From positions 62,001 through 126,000 of the forward strand of contig NZ_JALKCH010000004.1 of NCBI RefSeq assembly GCF_023016805.1: a DNA stretch of 64,000 nt, written 5' to 3'. The position numbers and the translations under genes are program-made. Of this stretch, positions 35,994 through 46,228 are shown piece by piece. The notes beneath the pieces are model-generated. The model did not search any database, was not told where the DNA came from, and saw only the letters and a list, made by a program, of their open reading frames with translations. Positions within the stretch are counted from its first letter, which is position 1, and each line of letters opens with the position of its first letter. This stretch comes from Ancylobacter crimeensis. GTDB taxonomy: Bacteria > Pseudomonadota > Alphaproteobacteria > Rhizobiales > Xanthobacteraceae.

Positions 35994-37451
35994 ATGGCAG
36001 GCATCAAGGTTCTCTCGGTCGCTTCCGAGGTGTTCCCGCTCGTAAAGACCGGCGGCCTTGCGGATGTGGTGGGTGCGCTCCCCCATGCGCTGGCGCCGCT
36101 CGGCATCGAGGTACGCACCCTCGTGCCGGGTTATCCGGCAGTGCTGGCGGGGCTCTCGGACCGGGAGGAGGCCTGGTATTTCGACGATCTGTTCGGGGGC
36201 CCGGCGCGGCTTCATTCCGGTACGGCTGCGGGTCTCTCGCTGTTCGCCATCGAGGCCCCGCACCTCTATGACCGGCCCGGCGGCCTGTATACGGACGCCT
36301 CGGGCCGGGACTGGAACGACAATGCCCAGCGCTTCGCCGCACTGGCCGCGATCGGCTCCGGCCTTGGCCGCGGCCTGCTGCCCGGCTATGCCCCCGACAT
36401 CGTGCATGCCCATGACTGGCAGGCCGGGCTCACCCCGGCCTATCTGCATTATGCCGGCGGCCGGCGGCCGGGCAGCGTGATAACCATTCACAACATTGCC
36501 TTTCAGGGTCAGTTTCCGATGCATCTCATGGAGGTGCTCGGCCTGCCCTGGAGCGCGTTCCGCATGGACGGCGTCGAGTATTTCGGCCAGATCGGCTACC
36601 TAAAGGCCGGGCTGCAACTCGCGGACCGCATCACCACCGTCTCGCCCACCTATGCGCAGGAAATCCTGCAACCCGACGCCGGCATGGGGCTCGATGGGCT
36701 GCTGAACCAGCGCGGCGCTGCTCTGCACGGCATCCTGAACGGCCTCGATACCGCCGTATGGGATCCTTCGGCCGATCCGTTGCTGCCGGAGATATTCGAC
36801 GTCGACACGCTGGACGCGCGCGCCGCCAACAAGCGGGCTCTGCAGGAGCGGCTCGGCCTCGCCCCCGATCCGGAGGCGCTGCTCTTCGGCGTCGTCAGCC
36901 GGCTGTCCTGGCAGAAGGGGCTCGATCTGGTGGCGGATTCGCTCGGCGTGCTCATGGACGTGGGCGGCCAGCTCGCTTTGCTCGGCGCCGGGGATGCCCT
37001 GCTGACGCACCGTTTCACCAGCGCAGCCGCGGCCAACCCCGGCCAGGTCGGCGTGCAGATCGGCTATGACGAAACGCTGGCGCATCTGATCGAGGCGGGC
37101 TCGGATGCGCTGCTCGTGCCCTCGCGCTTCGAACCGTGCGGTCTCACCCAGCTCGCGGCGCTGCGCTATGGCGCGCTTCCGGTGGTGGCGCGGGTCGGCG
37201 GGCTGGCGGACACCGTCATCGATACCAATGAGATGGCGCGGGCGGCGGGAGTCGGTACCGGCATCCAGTTCCAGCCCGTGACGGCGGCGGCGCTGCAGGG
37301 CGCGTTGCGGCGGACGGCGGATCTGTGGCGCGATCGCCCGGCGTGGGAGAAAGCGCAGCGCAACGCCATGGCCTGCGACGTGTCCTGGACCCGCCCGGCG
37401 GCGCAATATGCCAGGCTCTATGAGGATGTCGTGGCGGAGCGCGCCGCGTGA
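35994..37451 (+). CDS. glgA: Glycogen synthase GlgA
   Basis: The 485-residue GT5 synthase elongates glucan from ADP-glucose. It has the ADP-glucose site [17 protein letters not shown] near the N-terminus, [48 protein letters not shown] and the C-terminal [18 protein letters not shown] with the catalytic Glu. ATG 35994 is used, with GTG 35991 directly before it. It overlaps the GlgX-MalQ gene by 4 bp. Confidence 0.97.
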   Translation: MAGIKVLSVASEVFPLVKTGGLADVVGALPHALAPLGIEVRTLVPGYPAVLAGLSDREEAWYFDDLFGGPARLHSGTAAGLSLFAIEAPHLYDRPGGLYTDASGRDWNDNAQRFAALAAIGSGLGRGLLPGYAPDIVHAHDWQAGLTPAYLHYAGGRRPGSVITIHNIAFQGQFPMHLMEVLGLPWSAFRMDGVEYFGQIGYLKAGLQLADRITTVSPTYAQEILQPDAGMGLDGLLNQRGAALHGILNGLDTAVWDPSADPLLPEIFDVDTLDARAANKRALQERLGLAPDPEALLFGVVSRLSWQKGLDLVADSLGVLMDVGGQLALLGAGDALLTHRFTSAAAANPGQVGVQIGYDETLAHLIEAGSDALLVPSRFEPCGLTQLAALRYGALPVVARVGGLADTVIDTNEMARAAGVGTGIQFQPVTAAALQGALRRTADLWRDRPAWEKAQRNAMACDVSWTRPAAQYARLYEDVVAERAA

Positions 37452-40400
37452 ACGCCTACCGGATTTCGGCAGGAGTACCAGAACCGCTTGGAGTGACGGC
37501 CGACGCCGAGGGCGTGAACGTCGCGGTGTTTTCGGCGCACGCGACGGCGATTGAATTCTGCCTGTTCGACGAAACCGGGCAGGAGGACGTCGCGCGCGTC
37601 GTTCTGCCCGAACAGACCGGAGACGTGTTCCACGGCCATATCGCCGGCATAGGCGATGGCGCGCGCTACGGTATGCGTGCCCATGGCCCGTGGGATCCCG
37701 CGCACGGGCACCGCTTCAACTCGTCCAAGCTGCTGGTCGACCCCTACGCCGTGCGGCTCGACCGGCCCTTCGTGCTCGACGTGTCGATGTTCGACCAGCG
37801 CGCGCGTGGCGCCTCGCGCGATGATGCGGACAGCGCTCCCTTCGTGCCGAAGGCCGTCGTCGAGGCGGCGGGACGCGTCATCGCGCCGTTCCAGGTGCCG
37901 TTTCGCTGGGATGGGCAGGTGTTCTACGAGCTGCATGTGCGCGGCTACACCCGGCTCAACCCACAGGTTCCCCTGGAACTGCGCGGCACGTTTGCCGGTC
38001 TTGCCGATCCGGCGGCGATTGCGCATCTGGTGCGGCTCGGCATCACCACGGTCGAACTGATGCCGGCGATGGCCTGGATCGACGAGCGCCATTTGCCGTC
38101 GCTGGGGCTCAGCAATTACTGGGGCTACAATCCGGTGGTGTTCGGCGCCCCGGACCCGCGCCTTGCGCCCGGCGGCTTCGCCGATGTTCGGTTGGCGGTC
38201 GAGGCCCTGCACGCGGCGGGGATCAGCGTGGTGCTGGACGTGGTGCTGAACCACACCGGCGAGAGCGACGTCTACGGCCCGACCGTCTCGCTGCGCGGCC
38301 TCGACAACGCCACCTATTACCGTCATGCGACGCATGATCCCGGCGAGCTCATTAATGATGCGGGAACCGGAAACACGCTGGCGCTGGAATCTGCGCCGGT
38401 GCTGCGCCTCGCCATGGACAGTCTTCGGCGCTGGGCAACGACGGGGCTGGACGGCTTCCGCTTCGACCTTGCGGCAACGCTGGGCCGCACGGCGCACGGC
38501 TTCGACATCCATGCTCCGTTTTTCGGTGCCATCGGACAGGATCCGCTGCTGCGCGACCGGGCGCTGATCGCGGAGCCGTGGGATATCGGGCCGGGCGGTT
38601 ATCAGGTCGGGCGGTTTCCGGCGGAATGGGCGGAGTGGAACGATCATTTCCGCGACACGGCCCGCAAATTCTGGCGCGGCGACCAGGGCATGATCGGCGA
38701 GGTCGCCACCCGGCTCGCCGGCTCGGCCGATGTCTTCGCGGCCAGGCGGCGCCCGCTGTCCCGGGCGGTAAACTTCGTCACCGCGCATGACGGTTTCACG
38801 CTGTCCGACCTGGTCTCCTATGAGCGCAAGCACAATGAGGCCAATGGAGAGGACAATCGGGACGGAACGGGCGACAACCACTCCTGGAACCATGGCACGG
38901 AAGGCCCCACCGATGACCCCGCCATCATTGCCCGCAGGCAGGCCGATGCGCGTGCGCTGCTGGCAACCTTGCTGGTCGCGCGCGGCACGCCGATGCTCAC
39001 CATGGGCGACGAATGCGGGCGTTCGCAGAGCGGCAACAACAACGCCTATGCGCAGGACAATGCGCTGACCTGGCTCGACTGGAGCCGGATGGACGAGGCC
39101 CTCGTCGCCTTTACCGCATCGCTCGTGACGCTTCGGCGCGAGCATCCCGCGCTGCGCGGCGAGATGCCCCTGACCGGTCGTCCGCTCGACGCCAGCACCC
39201 TTCCCGATGTCGAGTGGCGGGCTGGGGACGGCACGCCGGTCAACTGGCAGGATCCCGACAACCGCGTGCTCGTGGCCGTCTTCTACGCCGCCGCAGGGCG
39301 GGGAGGCGAGGCGGACCGGGTTGCGGTGGTGCTGAACGGCGATGCTCATGCCGCCGACATCCGCTTGCCTGAAGCGCGCGACGAGCATGACTGGGAGGTG
39401 CGGATCGATACCTCCCGCGCCCAGGCCGGCACCACGCTTCGGCTGGTGGAGGAGCGCTTCACGGCGGCGGCGCGCAGCGTCACGGTGATCGTCGAGAAGC
39501 GGGTGCCGGATGCGCCGCGCCGCTCGGCCGATCCAGCGCTGCTGGAAAGGCTCGCCGCTGCGGCTAGCATCGCCGCGCACTGGCAGGATGTGAGCGGCCT
39601 GCGCCATGAGGTACCTGATGACACCAAGCGCGCGCTGCTGAAAGCGATGCGGCTGCCGGCGGACACGCGCGGCGATGCCTCGGACAGCCTCGTCTGGTTG
39701 TCGGAGCAGACCTTTGCGCGCTCCGTTCCCGAGGCGTTGGTGGTGCGAGAAGGGGCGACGGCGCGCCTGCGCCTCGGCGGGGCGGCGGCGCGGGCGACGC
39801 GGCGCCTCGAGCTTCGGATTCGGCTCGAAAATGGCGAGGAGCGGCTCTGGCCGGTTGCGCCGGACGAGGGCGAGCGGGCCGAACTTCCGCGTCCGGACGG
39901 ACGCTTCGCGCTGGTGCGCCATATCAGCTTGCCGCCACTGCCGCTCGGCCGGCATGGGCTGCTGCTGGACGGGGAAAGCTGCATCGTAACCGTCGCCCCG
40001 ACGTCGAGCTATGTGCCGCCGCATCTGGGGAATGGCGGACGGGCGTCGGGCATCGTCGCCCATCTCTATGCGCTGCGGCGCACGCGGAATGACCAGGGCA
40101 TCGGGGATTTCTCGGCGCTGGCAACGCTGGCCGAGGCGGCCGCCACGCGCGGCGCTGCGCTGGTGGGATTGAACCCGCTGCACGCGCTCTTCCCGCACGA
40201 CCGGGAACGCGCCAGCCCCTATTATCCTTCCGACCGACGCTTCCTCGACCCGATCTATATCGACGTCGCCGAACTGGCAGCGCCCGGCGAAAGCGAGGCA
40301 CTGCGGGCGGCCTGGGAGGCGGCGGTTCCGGTGTTCTCTGCGCTCGGTGCCTCCGGAGCGGTGGATTACACCGCCGTCTGGGGCGCCAAACGCCGGGTGC

Positions 40401-41641
40401 TTGCGGCGGCCTTCGATCTGTTCGAAGCGGGTGGCGATGCGGCCTTCGACCGTTTCGTCACGGAGGGCGGGGAGGCGCTGCTGCGCTTCGCCACCTTCAC
40501 CGCGCTGGCTGAACAGCAGGGCAGCGACGGCTGGCGGAGCTGGCCGGAAACCCTGCGTCAACCCGATGCGCCGGCGGTGCGCGCCTTCATCGATGCCAAT
40601 GCCCGCGCGGTGCGTTTCGCGCTCTGGCAGCAATGGACAGCCGATCGGCATCTGCAGAGCGCGGCGACCCGCGCGCAGGAGGCGGGGCTCTCGGTCGGCT
40701 TCTACCGTGACCTTGCGGTCGGCACCGCTCCGGATGGCGCCGAGGCATGGGCTGAGGCCGACCGGTTGATGCAGGGCGTGACCGTCGGCGCGCCGCCGGA
40801 TCCGCTCGGTCCCGAAGGCCAGAACTGGAACCTGCCGCCGCCTGATCCACTGGCGCTACGCGCGGACGGCTATGTCGGTTTTGCCCGCAACGTGGCGGCG
40901 AACATGCGCTATGCAGGCGCGCTGCGGATCGACCATGTGATGGGCCTCCGGCGGCTTTTCCTCATTCCGCAGGGCGCGAGCGCGGCGGAGGGGGCTTATC
41001 TTTCCTTCCCCTTCGAGGATATGGCCGGGCAGGTGGCTCTCGAAAGCCATCGCGCGCGCTGTCTGGTCGTCGGTGAGGATCTCGGCACCGTGCCGTTTGG
41101 CATGCGCGAGCAGCTTTCGGCCGAGAACATGCTCTCCTATCGCGTGTTGTGGTTCGAGCGCTCGACGTCCGGCTTCATGCCGCCACGCGATTATCCCCCG
41201 CTGGCGGCGGCCTGCGTCTCCACCCACGATCTGCCGACGCTGGCGGGGTGGTGGGACGGCGCGGACATCGACGAGCGCCAGGCGATCAGGCTGGAGGACG
41301 AGGCCAGCGCCGCCGGCGCACGGGTGGCACGGCGGGTGGAGAAGGAGACGCTCGCGCAAGCGTTGCAGCAGGAAGGGCTGATCGGCCAGTTGCCGGATTT
41401 CGAGGCGCCGCTTGACGATGCGTTCGTTGCGGCGGTGCATGGCTATGTCGCCCGCAGCCGTTCCATGCTGGCCCTTACCCAGATCGACGATCTTGCGGGC
41501 GAGACGATCGGCGTAAACCTGCCCGGCACGGATCGCGAGAGGCCGAACTGGCGCCGTCGCCTTGCGATCCCGGTCGAGGAGGTGTTGGACACGCTGCGTG
41601 CCCGTGCCGCGCTCGATGCCATGAAGGCGGAGCGGGGCTGA
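37448..41641 (+). CDS. glgX: GlgX-MalQ fusion: debranching enzyme plus 4-alpha-glucanotransferase
   Basis: This single 1397-residue frame joins two enzymes. Residues 1-~690 are GlgX (CBM48 then a GH13 barrel: [15 protein letters not shown], nucleophile Asp near 339 in [62 protein letters not shown]). From ~695 to the end is MalQ, GH77 ([21 protein letters not shown] near 1160, [10 protein letters not shown] near 1209, [12 protein letters not shown] near 1258, [12 protein letters not shown]). All catalytic acids are visible in both halves. Debranching gives short maltodextrins that the second half disproportionates, feeding GlgP. ATGA overlap with glgA. Confidence 0.93.
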   Translation: MNAYRISAGVPEPLGVTADAEGVNVAVFSAHATAIEFCLFDETGQEDVARVVLPEQTGDVFHGHIAGIGDGARYGMRAHGPWDPAHGHRFNSSKLLVDPYAVRLDRPFVLDVSMFDQRARGASRDDADSAPFVPKAVVEAAGRVIAPFQVPFRWDGQVFYELHVRGYTRLNPQVPLELRGTFAGLADPAAIAHLVRLGITTVELMPAMAWIDERHLPSLGLSNYWGYNPVVFGAPDPRLAPGGFADVRLAVEALHAAGISVVLDVVLNHTGESDVYGPTVSLRGLDNATYYRHATHDPGELINDAGTGNTLALESAPVLRLAMDSLRRWATTGLDGFRFDLAATLGRTAHGFDIHAPFFGAIGQDPLLRDRALIAEPWDIGPGGYQVGRFPAEWAEWNDHFRDTARKFWRGDQGMIGEVATRLAGSADVFAARRRPLSRAVNFVTAHDGFTLSDLVSYERKHNEANGEDNRDGTGDNHSWNHGTEGPTDDPAIIARRQADARALLATLLVARGTPMLTMGDECGRSQSGNNNAYAQDNALTWLDWSRMDEALVAFTASLVTLRREHPALRGEMPLTGRPLDASTLPDVEWRAGDGTPVNWQDPDNRVLVAVFYAAAGRGGEADRVAVVLNGDAHAADIRLPEARDEHDWEVRIDTSRAQAGTTLRLVEERFTAAARSVTVIVEKRVPDAPRRSADPALLERLAAAASIAAHWQDVSGLRHEVPDDTKRALLKAMRLPADTRGDASDSLVWLSEQTFARSVPEALVVREGATARLRLGGAAARATRRLELRIRLENGEERLWPVAPDEGERAELPRPDGRFALVRHISLPPLPLGRHGLLLDGESCIVTVAPTSSYVPPHLGNGGRASGIVAHLYALRRTRNDQGIGDFSALATLAEAAATRGAALVGLNPLHALFPHDRERASPYYPSDRRFLDPIYIDVAELAAPGESEALRAAWEAAVPVFSALGASGAVDYTAVWGAKRRVLAAAFDLFEAGGDAAFDRFVTEGGEALLRFATFTALAEQQGSDGWRSWPETLRQPDAPAVRAFIDANARAVRFALWQQWTADRHLQSAATRAQEAGLSVGFYRDLAVGTAPDGAEAWAEADRLMQGVTVGAPPDPLGPEGQNWNLPPPDPLALRADGYVGFARNVAANMRYAGALRIDHVMGLRRLFLIPQGASAAEGAYLSFPFEDMAGQVALESHRARCLVVGEDLGTVPFGMREQLSAENMLSYRVLWFERSTSGFMPPRDYPPLAAACVSTHDLPTLAGWWDGADIDERQAIRLEDEASAAGARVARRVEKETLAQALQQEGLIGQLPDFEAPLDDAFVAAVHGYVARSRSMLALTQIDDLAGETIGVNLPGTDRERPNWRRRLAIPVEEVLDTLRARAALDAMKAERG

Positions 41642-41737
41642 GGCTCCTCGAACGGGTATGCCGCGGGATGTGCGAAAAAGTGAACGACGCTCGCCAGAGA
41701 AAAAGGGCGCGGCAATCCGTGTGAACGCGGCTGCCCG

Positions 41738-41768
41738 ACAGGTTGGAACGGATCAGTCCACCTGTTTC
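41738..41768 (+). terminator. Possible terminator of the glycogen operon
   Basis: ACAGGTTGGA (41738-41747) can pair with TCCACCTGT (41757-41765) with one bulge, followed by TTTCC. It lies about 100 nt after the GlgX-MalQ stop. The T run is short. The rest of the 358-bp gap 41642-41999 has no convincing ORF. Its last ~100 bases are AT-rich by local standards and probably hold the promoter of the next small gene. Confidence 0.35.
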
Positions 41769-41999
41769 CAAATACCGGAGCTGCCTTTCGAAAGCGCTTG
41801 AGTGTGTTTCTTGAGGATACCACCTGAAAGCCGGCGAAAGGCGGGCTCCCGTGCGCGCCGACTCGCCGGCATTCCGGCGAAACCATGTCGAATGATATGG
41901 TGAACGAGAAACTTTCCGGTACAGTGGCTGAAAAGAAACTCTTAACGCATTCGATTTGGCGTGGCGGTTCAAGCCGCGTCGGTGGGGAAAGGGCGCCAC

Positions 42000-42245
42000 A
42001 TGATGACCGGTACGGACTTTGACGTCGTAACCCTCTCGTCGTCCACCATCCGCGTGATGCACCGCGATGAGCATCACATCTATGAGTTCTCCCTTGTTGA
42101 TAATGGCTGCGGCAAGCGTGTGGTCAGCCGCGGTCCTTCCATCGTGTTCGGCAAGGACGGGCAAGCCGCTGCGTGGTCGTTTCTCGCCGATGCGGAGAAT
42201 GCCGCGTCCAAGGCCGCGCGCGACTGCGGGTTCATCGACGATTGA
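42000..42245 (+). CDS. Small hypothetical protein
   Basis: The product is 81 residues and acidic at the C-terminus, with no membrane segment or signal peptide. It reads like a compact alpha/beta domain: DFDVVTLSSSTIRVMHRDEHHIYEFSLVDN, then GPSIVFGKDGQAAAWSFLADAENAASKAARDCGF. I do not recognise the family. A GGGGAAAGGG tract precedes ATG 42000, and GTG 41961 is a longer alternative. It stands alone between the glycogen operon and modA, separated from modA by a 148-bp regulatory gap. Confidence 0.6.
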   Translation: MMTGTDFDVVTLSSSTIRVMHRDEHHIYEFSLVDNGCGKRVVSRGPSIVFGKDGQAAAWSFLADAENAASKAARDCGFIDD

Positions 42246-42340
42246 ATCTTTAACGCCGCTGCCATGGCTGCGGCCATTTCTTTTCCAAACCGCCGTTCCG
42301 AACCACGAGGCGCGGAAGGCTGTTCAGTCATATGTCTGGA

Positions 42341-42368
42341 CGAATATATCTGATGATGTATATGGGCG
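42341..42368. promoter_or_regulatory. Candidate ModE-binding (Mo-box-like) site
   Basis: CGAATATAT, an 8-nt centre CTGATGAT, and GTATATGGGCG form an imperfect inverted repeat with TATA-rich arms 26-53 bp upstream of the modA start. ModE boxes in proteobacteria have ATATA arms with a similar spacer, and a ModE-like gene lies at the end of this locus. The match to the classical consensus is only partial. Confidence 0.4.
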
Positions 42369-42393
42369 GATATACCTTACGGAGAGTCCGCCC

Positions 42394-43215
42394 ATGTCCT
42401 CTGTCGTTGCTTCTTCACTTCTCGCCGTGGTTCGCCCGCGCCGCGCGGTGCTCGGCGCCGCTGCTCTCGCGCTCGCGGTGCTGGGCTTCGGCCCGGTTGC
42501 CCGCCCCGCGCAGGCGCAGGACGTGCCGACTGTGTTCGCCGCGGCGAGCCTGACCAATGCCTTTCAGGATATCGGTGCGGCCTACACCGCCAAGACCGGG
42601 AAGAAGGTGACCTTCTCCTTCGCCGCCTCCTCCGCGCTCGCCAAGCAGCTCGAGGCCGGCGCGCCCGCCGCCATCTTCGCCTCGGCCGACAACAAGTGGA
42701 TGGACTACACCGAGGGCAAGGATCTCACGATCAAGTCCACCCGCGTCACGCCCATCGGCAACAGCCTCGTGCTCATCATGCCGGCGGATAAGGCGAAGCC
42801 GGTGACGATCGACAAATCCTTTTCCTTTGCCGACTTCCTTGGTGCCGACGGCAAGATCGCGACCGGCCTGACGGACAGCGTGCCGATCGGCATCTACGCC
42901 AAGACCGCGCTGACCAGCCTCGGCCAGTGGGACAAGATTAAGGACCGCGTGGTGGGTGCCGAAAGCGTGCGCGCGGCGCTGGCGCTGGTGGAGCGCGGCG
43001 AAGCCGCCGCCGGCATCGTCTATTCGACGGACGCCGCCATCGCGAAGAACGTGAAGGTGGTCGCGACCTTCCCGGCCGACAGCCATCCGCCGGTCGAGTA
43101 TCCCTTCGAGATCGTGAAGGGACAGGACACCGAGGCGAACCGCGCCCTGCTCGCCTTCCTCTCCGGGCCGGAAGCGAAGGCGATCTATGAGAAGTACGGT
43201 TTCGTGGTGAAATGA
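42394..43215 (+). CDS. modA: Molybdate-binding periplasmic protein ModA
   Basis: The 273-residue exported protein has an arginine-rich signal region (RPRRAVLGAAALALA, cleavage near AQAQD at ~residue 42) and the ModA fold: VFAAASLTNAFQDIGAAY, FSFAASSALAKQLEAGAPA, IFASADNKWMDYTEG, GNSLVLIMP, DSVPIGIYAKTALTSLG and GIVYSTDAAIAKNV. It captures molybdate for ModBC. GGAG precedes ATG 42394. An earlier frame start at 42067 is not supported by homology. Confidence 0.96.
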   Translation: MSSVVASSLLAVVRPRRAVLGAAALALAVLGFGPVARPAQAQDVPTVFAAASLTNAFQDIGAAYTAKTGKKVTFSFAASSALAKQLEAGAPAAIFASADNKWMDYTEGKDLTIKSTRVTPIGNSLVLIMPADKAKPVTIDKSFSFADFLGADGKIATGLTDSVPIGIYAKTALTSLGQWDKIKDRVVGAESVRAALALVERGEAAAGIVYSTDAAIAKNVKVVATFPADSHPPVEYPFEIVKGQDTEANRALLAFLSGPEAKAIYEKYGFVVK

Positions 43216-43220
43216 GGTTT

Positions 43221-43239
43221 GTCCGGCACCGTGCCGGAC
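43221..43239 (+). other. Hairpin between modA and modB
   Basis: GTCCGGCA (43221-43228) and TGCCGGAC (43232-43239) are a perfect 8-bp inverted repeat with a 3-nt loop, 5 nt after the modA stop and with no following T run. Such hairpins behind binding-protein genes often protect the upstream mRNA and let it be made in excess over the permease. That role is inference. Confidence 0.5.
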
Positions 43240-43295
43240 AGAGCTGAAACAGACGGGGCGGCGGGTGCGTCGCCCCGTTCCTGCCGCCCGCCCGG

Positions 43296-44000
43296 ATGGC
43301 CGAACCGATGATGCTGACCCCCGATGAATGGACCGCCGTCCTGCTCAGCCTCAAGGTGGCGTTCTGGGCAACGGTGTGGAGCCTTCCCATTGCCATCGCC
43401 GTCGCCTTTCTGCTGGCGAGAACGAACTTTCCCGGCAAAGGACTTTTCGACGGCCTCATCTATATGCCGCTGGTCCTGCCAAAAGTGGTGGTGGGCTATC
43501 TGTTGCTGATTGCGCTCGGCGCGCGTGGCTTCATCGGGCAATACCTTGCCGAATGGTTTGGCATAAAGCTCATCTTCACAACGGCTGGGGCCACCGTCGC
43601 CGCCGCGGTGGTGAGCTTCCCGCTCACGGTCAACGCCATCCGGCTCGCGCTGGAGGCTGTGGATCGCGGGCTTGAGACCGCCGCGCGCACGCTGGGTGCG
43701 AACCGCGTCGACGTGTTCTGCACCATCACCCTGCCGCTGATGATGCCCGGCATACTCTCCGGGGCGCTGCTCGCCATTGCTTCCGCACTTGGCGAGTTCG
43801 GTGCGACGATCACCTTCGTCTCCAATGTCGAAGGCCAGACCCGGACCATTCCGCTCGCCATCTACAGCGCGACCCATATGCCCGATGGCGACGCCATGGC
43901 GGCACGGCTGGTTGCGGTGTCCGTGGTGCTGGCCTTCGCCGCCCTGTTGCTGTCGAATCTGGTGGATCGGCGTGTGCGCATCCTGATCGGGCGCACATGA
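43296..44000 (+). CDS. modB: Molybdate ABC permease ModB
   Basis: The 234-residue permease has about five membrane segments and the inner-membrane EAA-like loop ETAARTLGANRVDVFCTITLPLMMPGI that docks with ModC. GEFGATITFVSNVEGQTRTIPLAIY is a typical ModB signature. The stop overlaps the modC ATG (ATGA). ATG 43308 is a possible alternative start. Confidence 0.95.
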   Translation: MAEPMMLTPDEWTAVLLSLKVAFWATVWSLPIAIAVAFLLARTNFPGKGLFDGLIYMPLVLPKVVVGYLLLIALGARGFIGQYLAEWFGIKLIFTTAGATVAAAVVSFPLTVNAIRLALEAVDRGLETAARTLGANRVDVFCTITLPLMMPGILSGALLAIASALGEFGATITFVSNVEGQTRTIPLAIYSATHMPDGDAMAARLVAVSVVLAFAALLLSNLVDRRVRILIGRT

Positions 44001-45112
44001 TCGAGATCGACATCCGTATCGAGCGATCCAGCTTTCGGCTGGAATCGGCTTTCGTGGCGCCGGGTGCCGGCGTTACCGCACTGTTCGGCCGCTCGGGCGC
44101 GGGCAAGACCACCATCATCCAGGCGGTAGCCGGCGTGGTACGCCCCGCTGCGGGGCGGATCGTGGTGGATGGCGAGACCTATTTCGATCTCGAGCGCGGG
44201 ATCGACCTGCCCATCGAAGCGCGGCGCGTCGGCTATGTGTTTCAGGATTCGCGCCTCTTCCCGCATTTCTCGGTGGAGAAGAACCTGCGTTATGGCGAGC
44301 GCCGCGCGCGGGGAACCCCGTTCGTCGGCTTCGCGCAGGTGGTGGACCTGCTCGGCATCGGCCACCTGCTGAAGCGCCGCCCGCACACACTTTCCGGCGG
44401 CGAGCGCCAGCGCGTCGCCATCGGCCGGGCGCTGCTGGCCCAACCGCGCATCCTTCTTATGGACGAGCCGCTCGCCGCGCTGGACGAGGCCCGCAAGCTC
44501 GATATCCTGCCCTATATCGAGCGCCTGCGCGACGAGATGCGGCTCCCGGTGTTTTATGTCAGCCACTCCATAGACGAGGTGCTGAGGCTGTCCGACCACG
44601 TGGTTGCACTTGCGGATGGACGGCAGGTCGCCGCCGGTCCGGTGAGTGAGGTGATGTCGCGGCCGGACATCCTGCCGGTGGTAGGGCGGTTCGATCTCGG
44701 CACCATCCTCGACTGCGTGGTCGCGCGGCACGATCCCGATTACGGCCTCTCGACGCTGTCCTTCGCCGGCGGCGAGCTGCGAGTGCCGCTGGTGGATGTG
44801 AAGCCCGGCGCGCCGATGCGCGCGCGAGTGCGCTCCCGCGACGTCGCGTTGGCGCTCGCACGGCCGGAAGACGTCTCCGTCACCAACCGCATCCCCGCGC
44901 AGGTGTCGGACATCCGCCGCATCGAGGGTCCCTATACCGATGTCGAACTCGCCATCGGCGCTTCGTGCCTGCACGCCATGGTGACGCTGGAAAGCGTGGA
45001 GCGGCTCCGTCTCGCCGTGGGCATGGAGGTGTGGGCGCTGGTCAAGTCAGTGGCGGTGGACAGCCGTGCCGCCAGCTTCAGCGCGGCGGATTCTCCGTCG
45101 GCGCCGGCCTGA
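43997..45112 (+). CDS. modC: Molybdate ABC transporter ATPase ModC
   Basis: The 371-residue ATPase has Walker A FGRSGAGKTTI (~residues 31-41), VGYVFQDSRLFPHFSVEKNL, signature LSGGERQRVAIGRALL, Walker B ILLMDEPLAALDEARK and HSIDEVLRLSDHVV. The C-terminal ~80 residues are a MOP/TOBE domain (LARPEDVSVTNRIPAQVSDI) that binds molybdate. The 3' end overlaps the convergent ModE-like gene by 35 bp. Confidence 0.95.
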   Translation: MIEIDIRIERSSFRLESAFVAPGAGVTALFGRSGAGKTTIIQAVAGVVRPAAGRIVVDGETYFDLERGIDLPIEARRVGYVFQDSRLFPHFSVEKNLRYGERRARGTPFVGFAQVVDLLGIGHLLKRRPHTLSGGERQRVAIGRALLAQPRILLMDEPLAALDEARKLDILPYIERLRDEMRLPVFYVSHSIDEVLRLSDHVVALADGRQVAAGPVSEVMSRPDILPVVGRFDLGTILDCVVARHDPDYGLSTLSFAGGELRVPLVDVKPGAPMRARVRSRDVALALARPEDVSVTNRIPAQVSDIRRIEGPYTDVELAIGASCLHAMVTLESVERLRLAVGMEVWALVKSVAVDSRAASFSAADSPSAPA

Positions 45113-45527
45113 CCGTGGGCCATTCCGGCGCCAGCGCCGCGCGTAGGGTCGCGATGGCCTCATCCGAGGCTGCGGTGCTGCGGGCTTCGACCTCGCGATA
45201 AAGGGCGATCAATCGTTCGCCGAAGGCGGTCAGGTCGGTTCCGGCCCCGCGACGGCCGGGATGGGTCACCACCACGGCTTGGGCGAACATGGTGTCGAGT
45301 TCGTCCACCAGCAGCCATGCGCGGCGATAGCTCATGCCCATCTTGCGTGCGGCGGAGAGGATGGAGCGTTCGGAGCGGATCGCTTCCAGCAGTTCGATCT
45401 TGCCGGGGCCGAGGAAACGCCCGTCGCCGAAAAAGATGCGGATGAAGAGCCCGTCGCGCTGCTTTGCGGCGGTTTCATCAGGCGTGTCGGCGTCGGTTTC
45501 TGCGGCGGTGGCGTGGCGCTGTGTCAT
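45078..45527 (-). CDS. modE: ModE-like winged-helix regulator without MOP domains
   Basis: The ~149-residue protein has the ModE N-terminal DNA-binding domain: GPGKIELLEAIRSERSILSAARKMGMSYRRAWLLVDELD (winged helix-turn-helix) then VVVTHPGRRGAGTDLTAFGERLIALYREVE. ModE from E. coli has two further molybdate-binding domains (~262 residues in all), absent here, so metal sensing must differ or be indirect. Likely target: the box upstream of modA. M18 of the open frame (45527) is the likelier start than 45578. Confidence 0.88.
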   Translation of the reverse strand: MTQRHATAAETDADTPDETAAKQRDGLFIRIFFGDGRFLGPGKIELLEAIRSERSILSAARKMGMSYRRAWLLVDELDTMFAQAVVVTHPGRRGAGTDLTAFGERLIALYREVEARSTAASDEAIATLRAALAPEWPTVRPAPTENPPR

Positions 45528-45614
45528 CACCGGGCATGATAGGAGACGCGCTGCTGTCCCGGAAGGGCGCCACCGCATATTGGCGGCGACGCCCGTCCTT
45601 CTGTCGCCGTGCGG

Positions 45615-46148
45615 CTATTGGGCGGGCGTGGCCGGCATGTTCTTCATGTCGTGCTTCATGGCGTCGGGGGAGGGTCCCTTCATGCTCTCGACCTTGAAGT
45701 CCACGGCAATGGTCCCGGCCTTTGCGAAGGTGAGCGTGCCCTTGATCTTCTCGCCCTCGACCAGCGGACGCTTCAGGTCCAGCATCATGATGTGATAGCC
45801 GCCCGGCGCGAGTTCCAGCTTGCCCTTGGCCGGCACCTCGGCACCGTCCTTCAGCATGCGCATGGTCATGACGCCGTCGGTGACGGTCATCTGGTGGATC
45901 TCGGCCCGCCCGGCGACCTCGGTGGTGGCGCCGATCAGGCGGTCGGCCGTGTCCCCGTCATTCTCGACGATGAGATAGCCGCCGGCCACCTTGGCACCGT
46001 TCGGTGTCACGCGGGTCCAGGGGTGGATGATCTCGAGGGCGCCGATCTTGTATTCGTGCGCCTGCGCGACGAGGGGCGCGAGCAGGGTGGCGGCGCCGAG
46101 CAGGCCGGCGAGCAGACGGGTGCGACCGAGGGAAAGAGAGCGATTCAT
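45615..46148 (-). CDS. Periplasmic copper chaperone PCu(A)C
   Basis: The 177-residue exported protein has a signal peptide (to ~residue 27, PLVAQA) and the PCu(A)C domain with its copper site spread over HQMTVTDGVMTMRM and YHIMMLDLKRPL, giving the HxM and H-M ligand pairs. The family loads Cu(I) onto cytochrome oxidase CuA sites. GGAG 7 nt upstream supports ATG 46148. It precedes a DUF2946 gene on the same strand, a common copper-linked pairing. Confidence 0.93.
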   Translation of the reverse strand: MNRSLSLGRTRLLAGLLGAATLLAPLVAQAHEYKIGALEIIHPWTRVTPNGAKVAGGYLIVENDGDTADRLIGATTEVAGRAEIHQMTVTDGVMTMRMLKDGAEVPAKGKLELAPGGYHIMMLDLKRPLVEGEKIKGTLTFAKAGTIAVDFKVESMKGPSPDAMKHDMKNMPATPAQ

Positions 46149-46228
46149 GAACATTCTCCAGCCGGCGGCCGCTTAGCGGTCACTGCCGGCATCTGTGCTG
46201 ACGAGATGGGCGTGGAGCGCGATCAACG

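Noticed and set aside
37418-40651. A 1077-codon open frame antisense to the GlgX-MalQ gene
   Set aside because: It is Arg/His/Gly-rich with no recognisable domain and mirrors a strongly conserved enzyme on the other strand; long antisense frames are expected in such GC-rich DNA.
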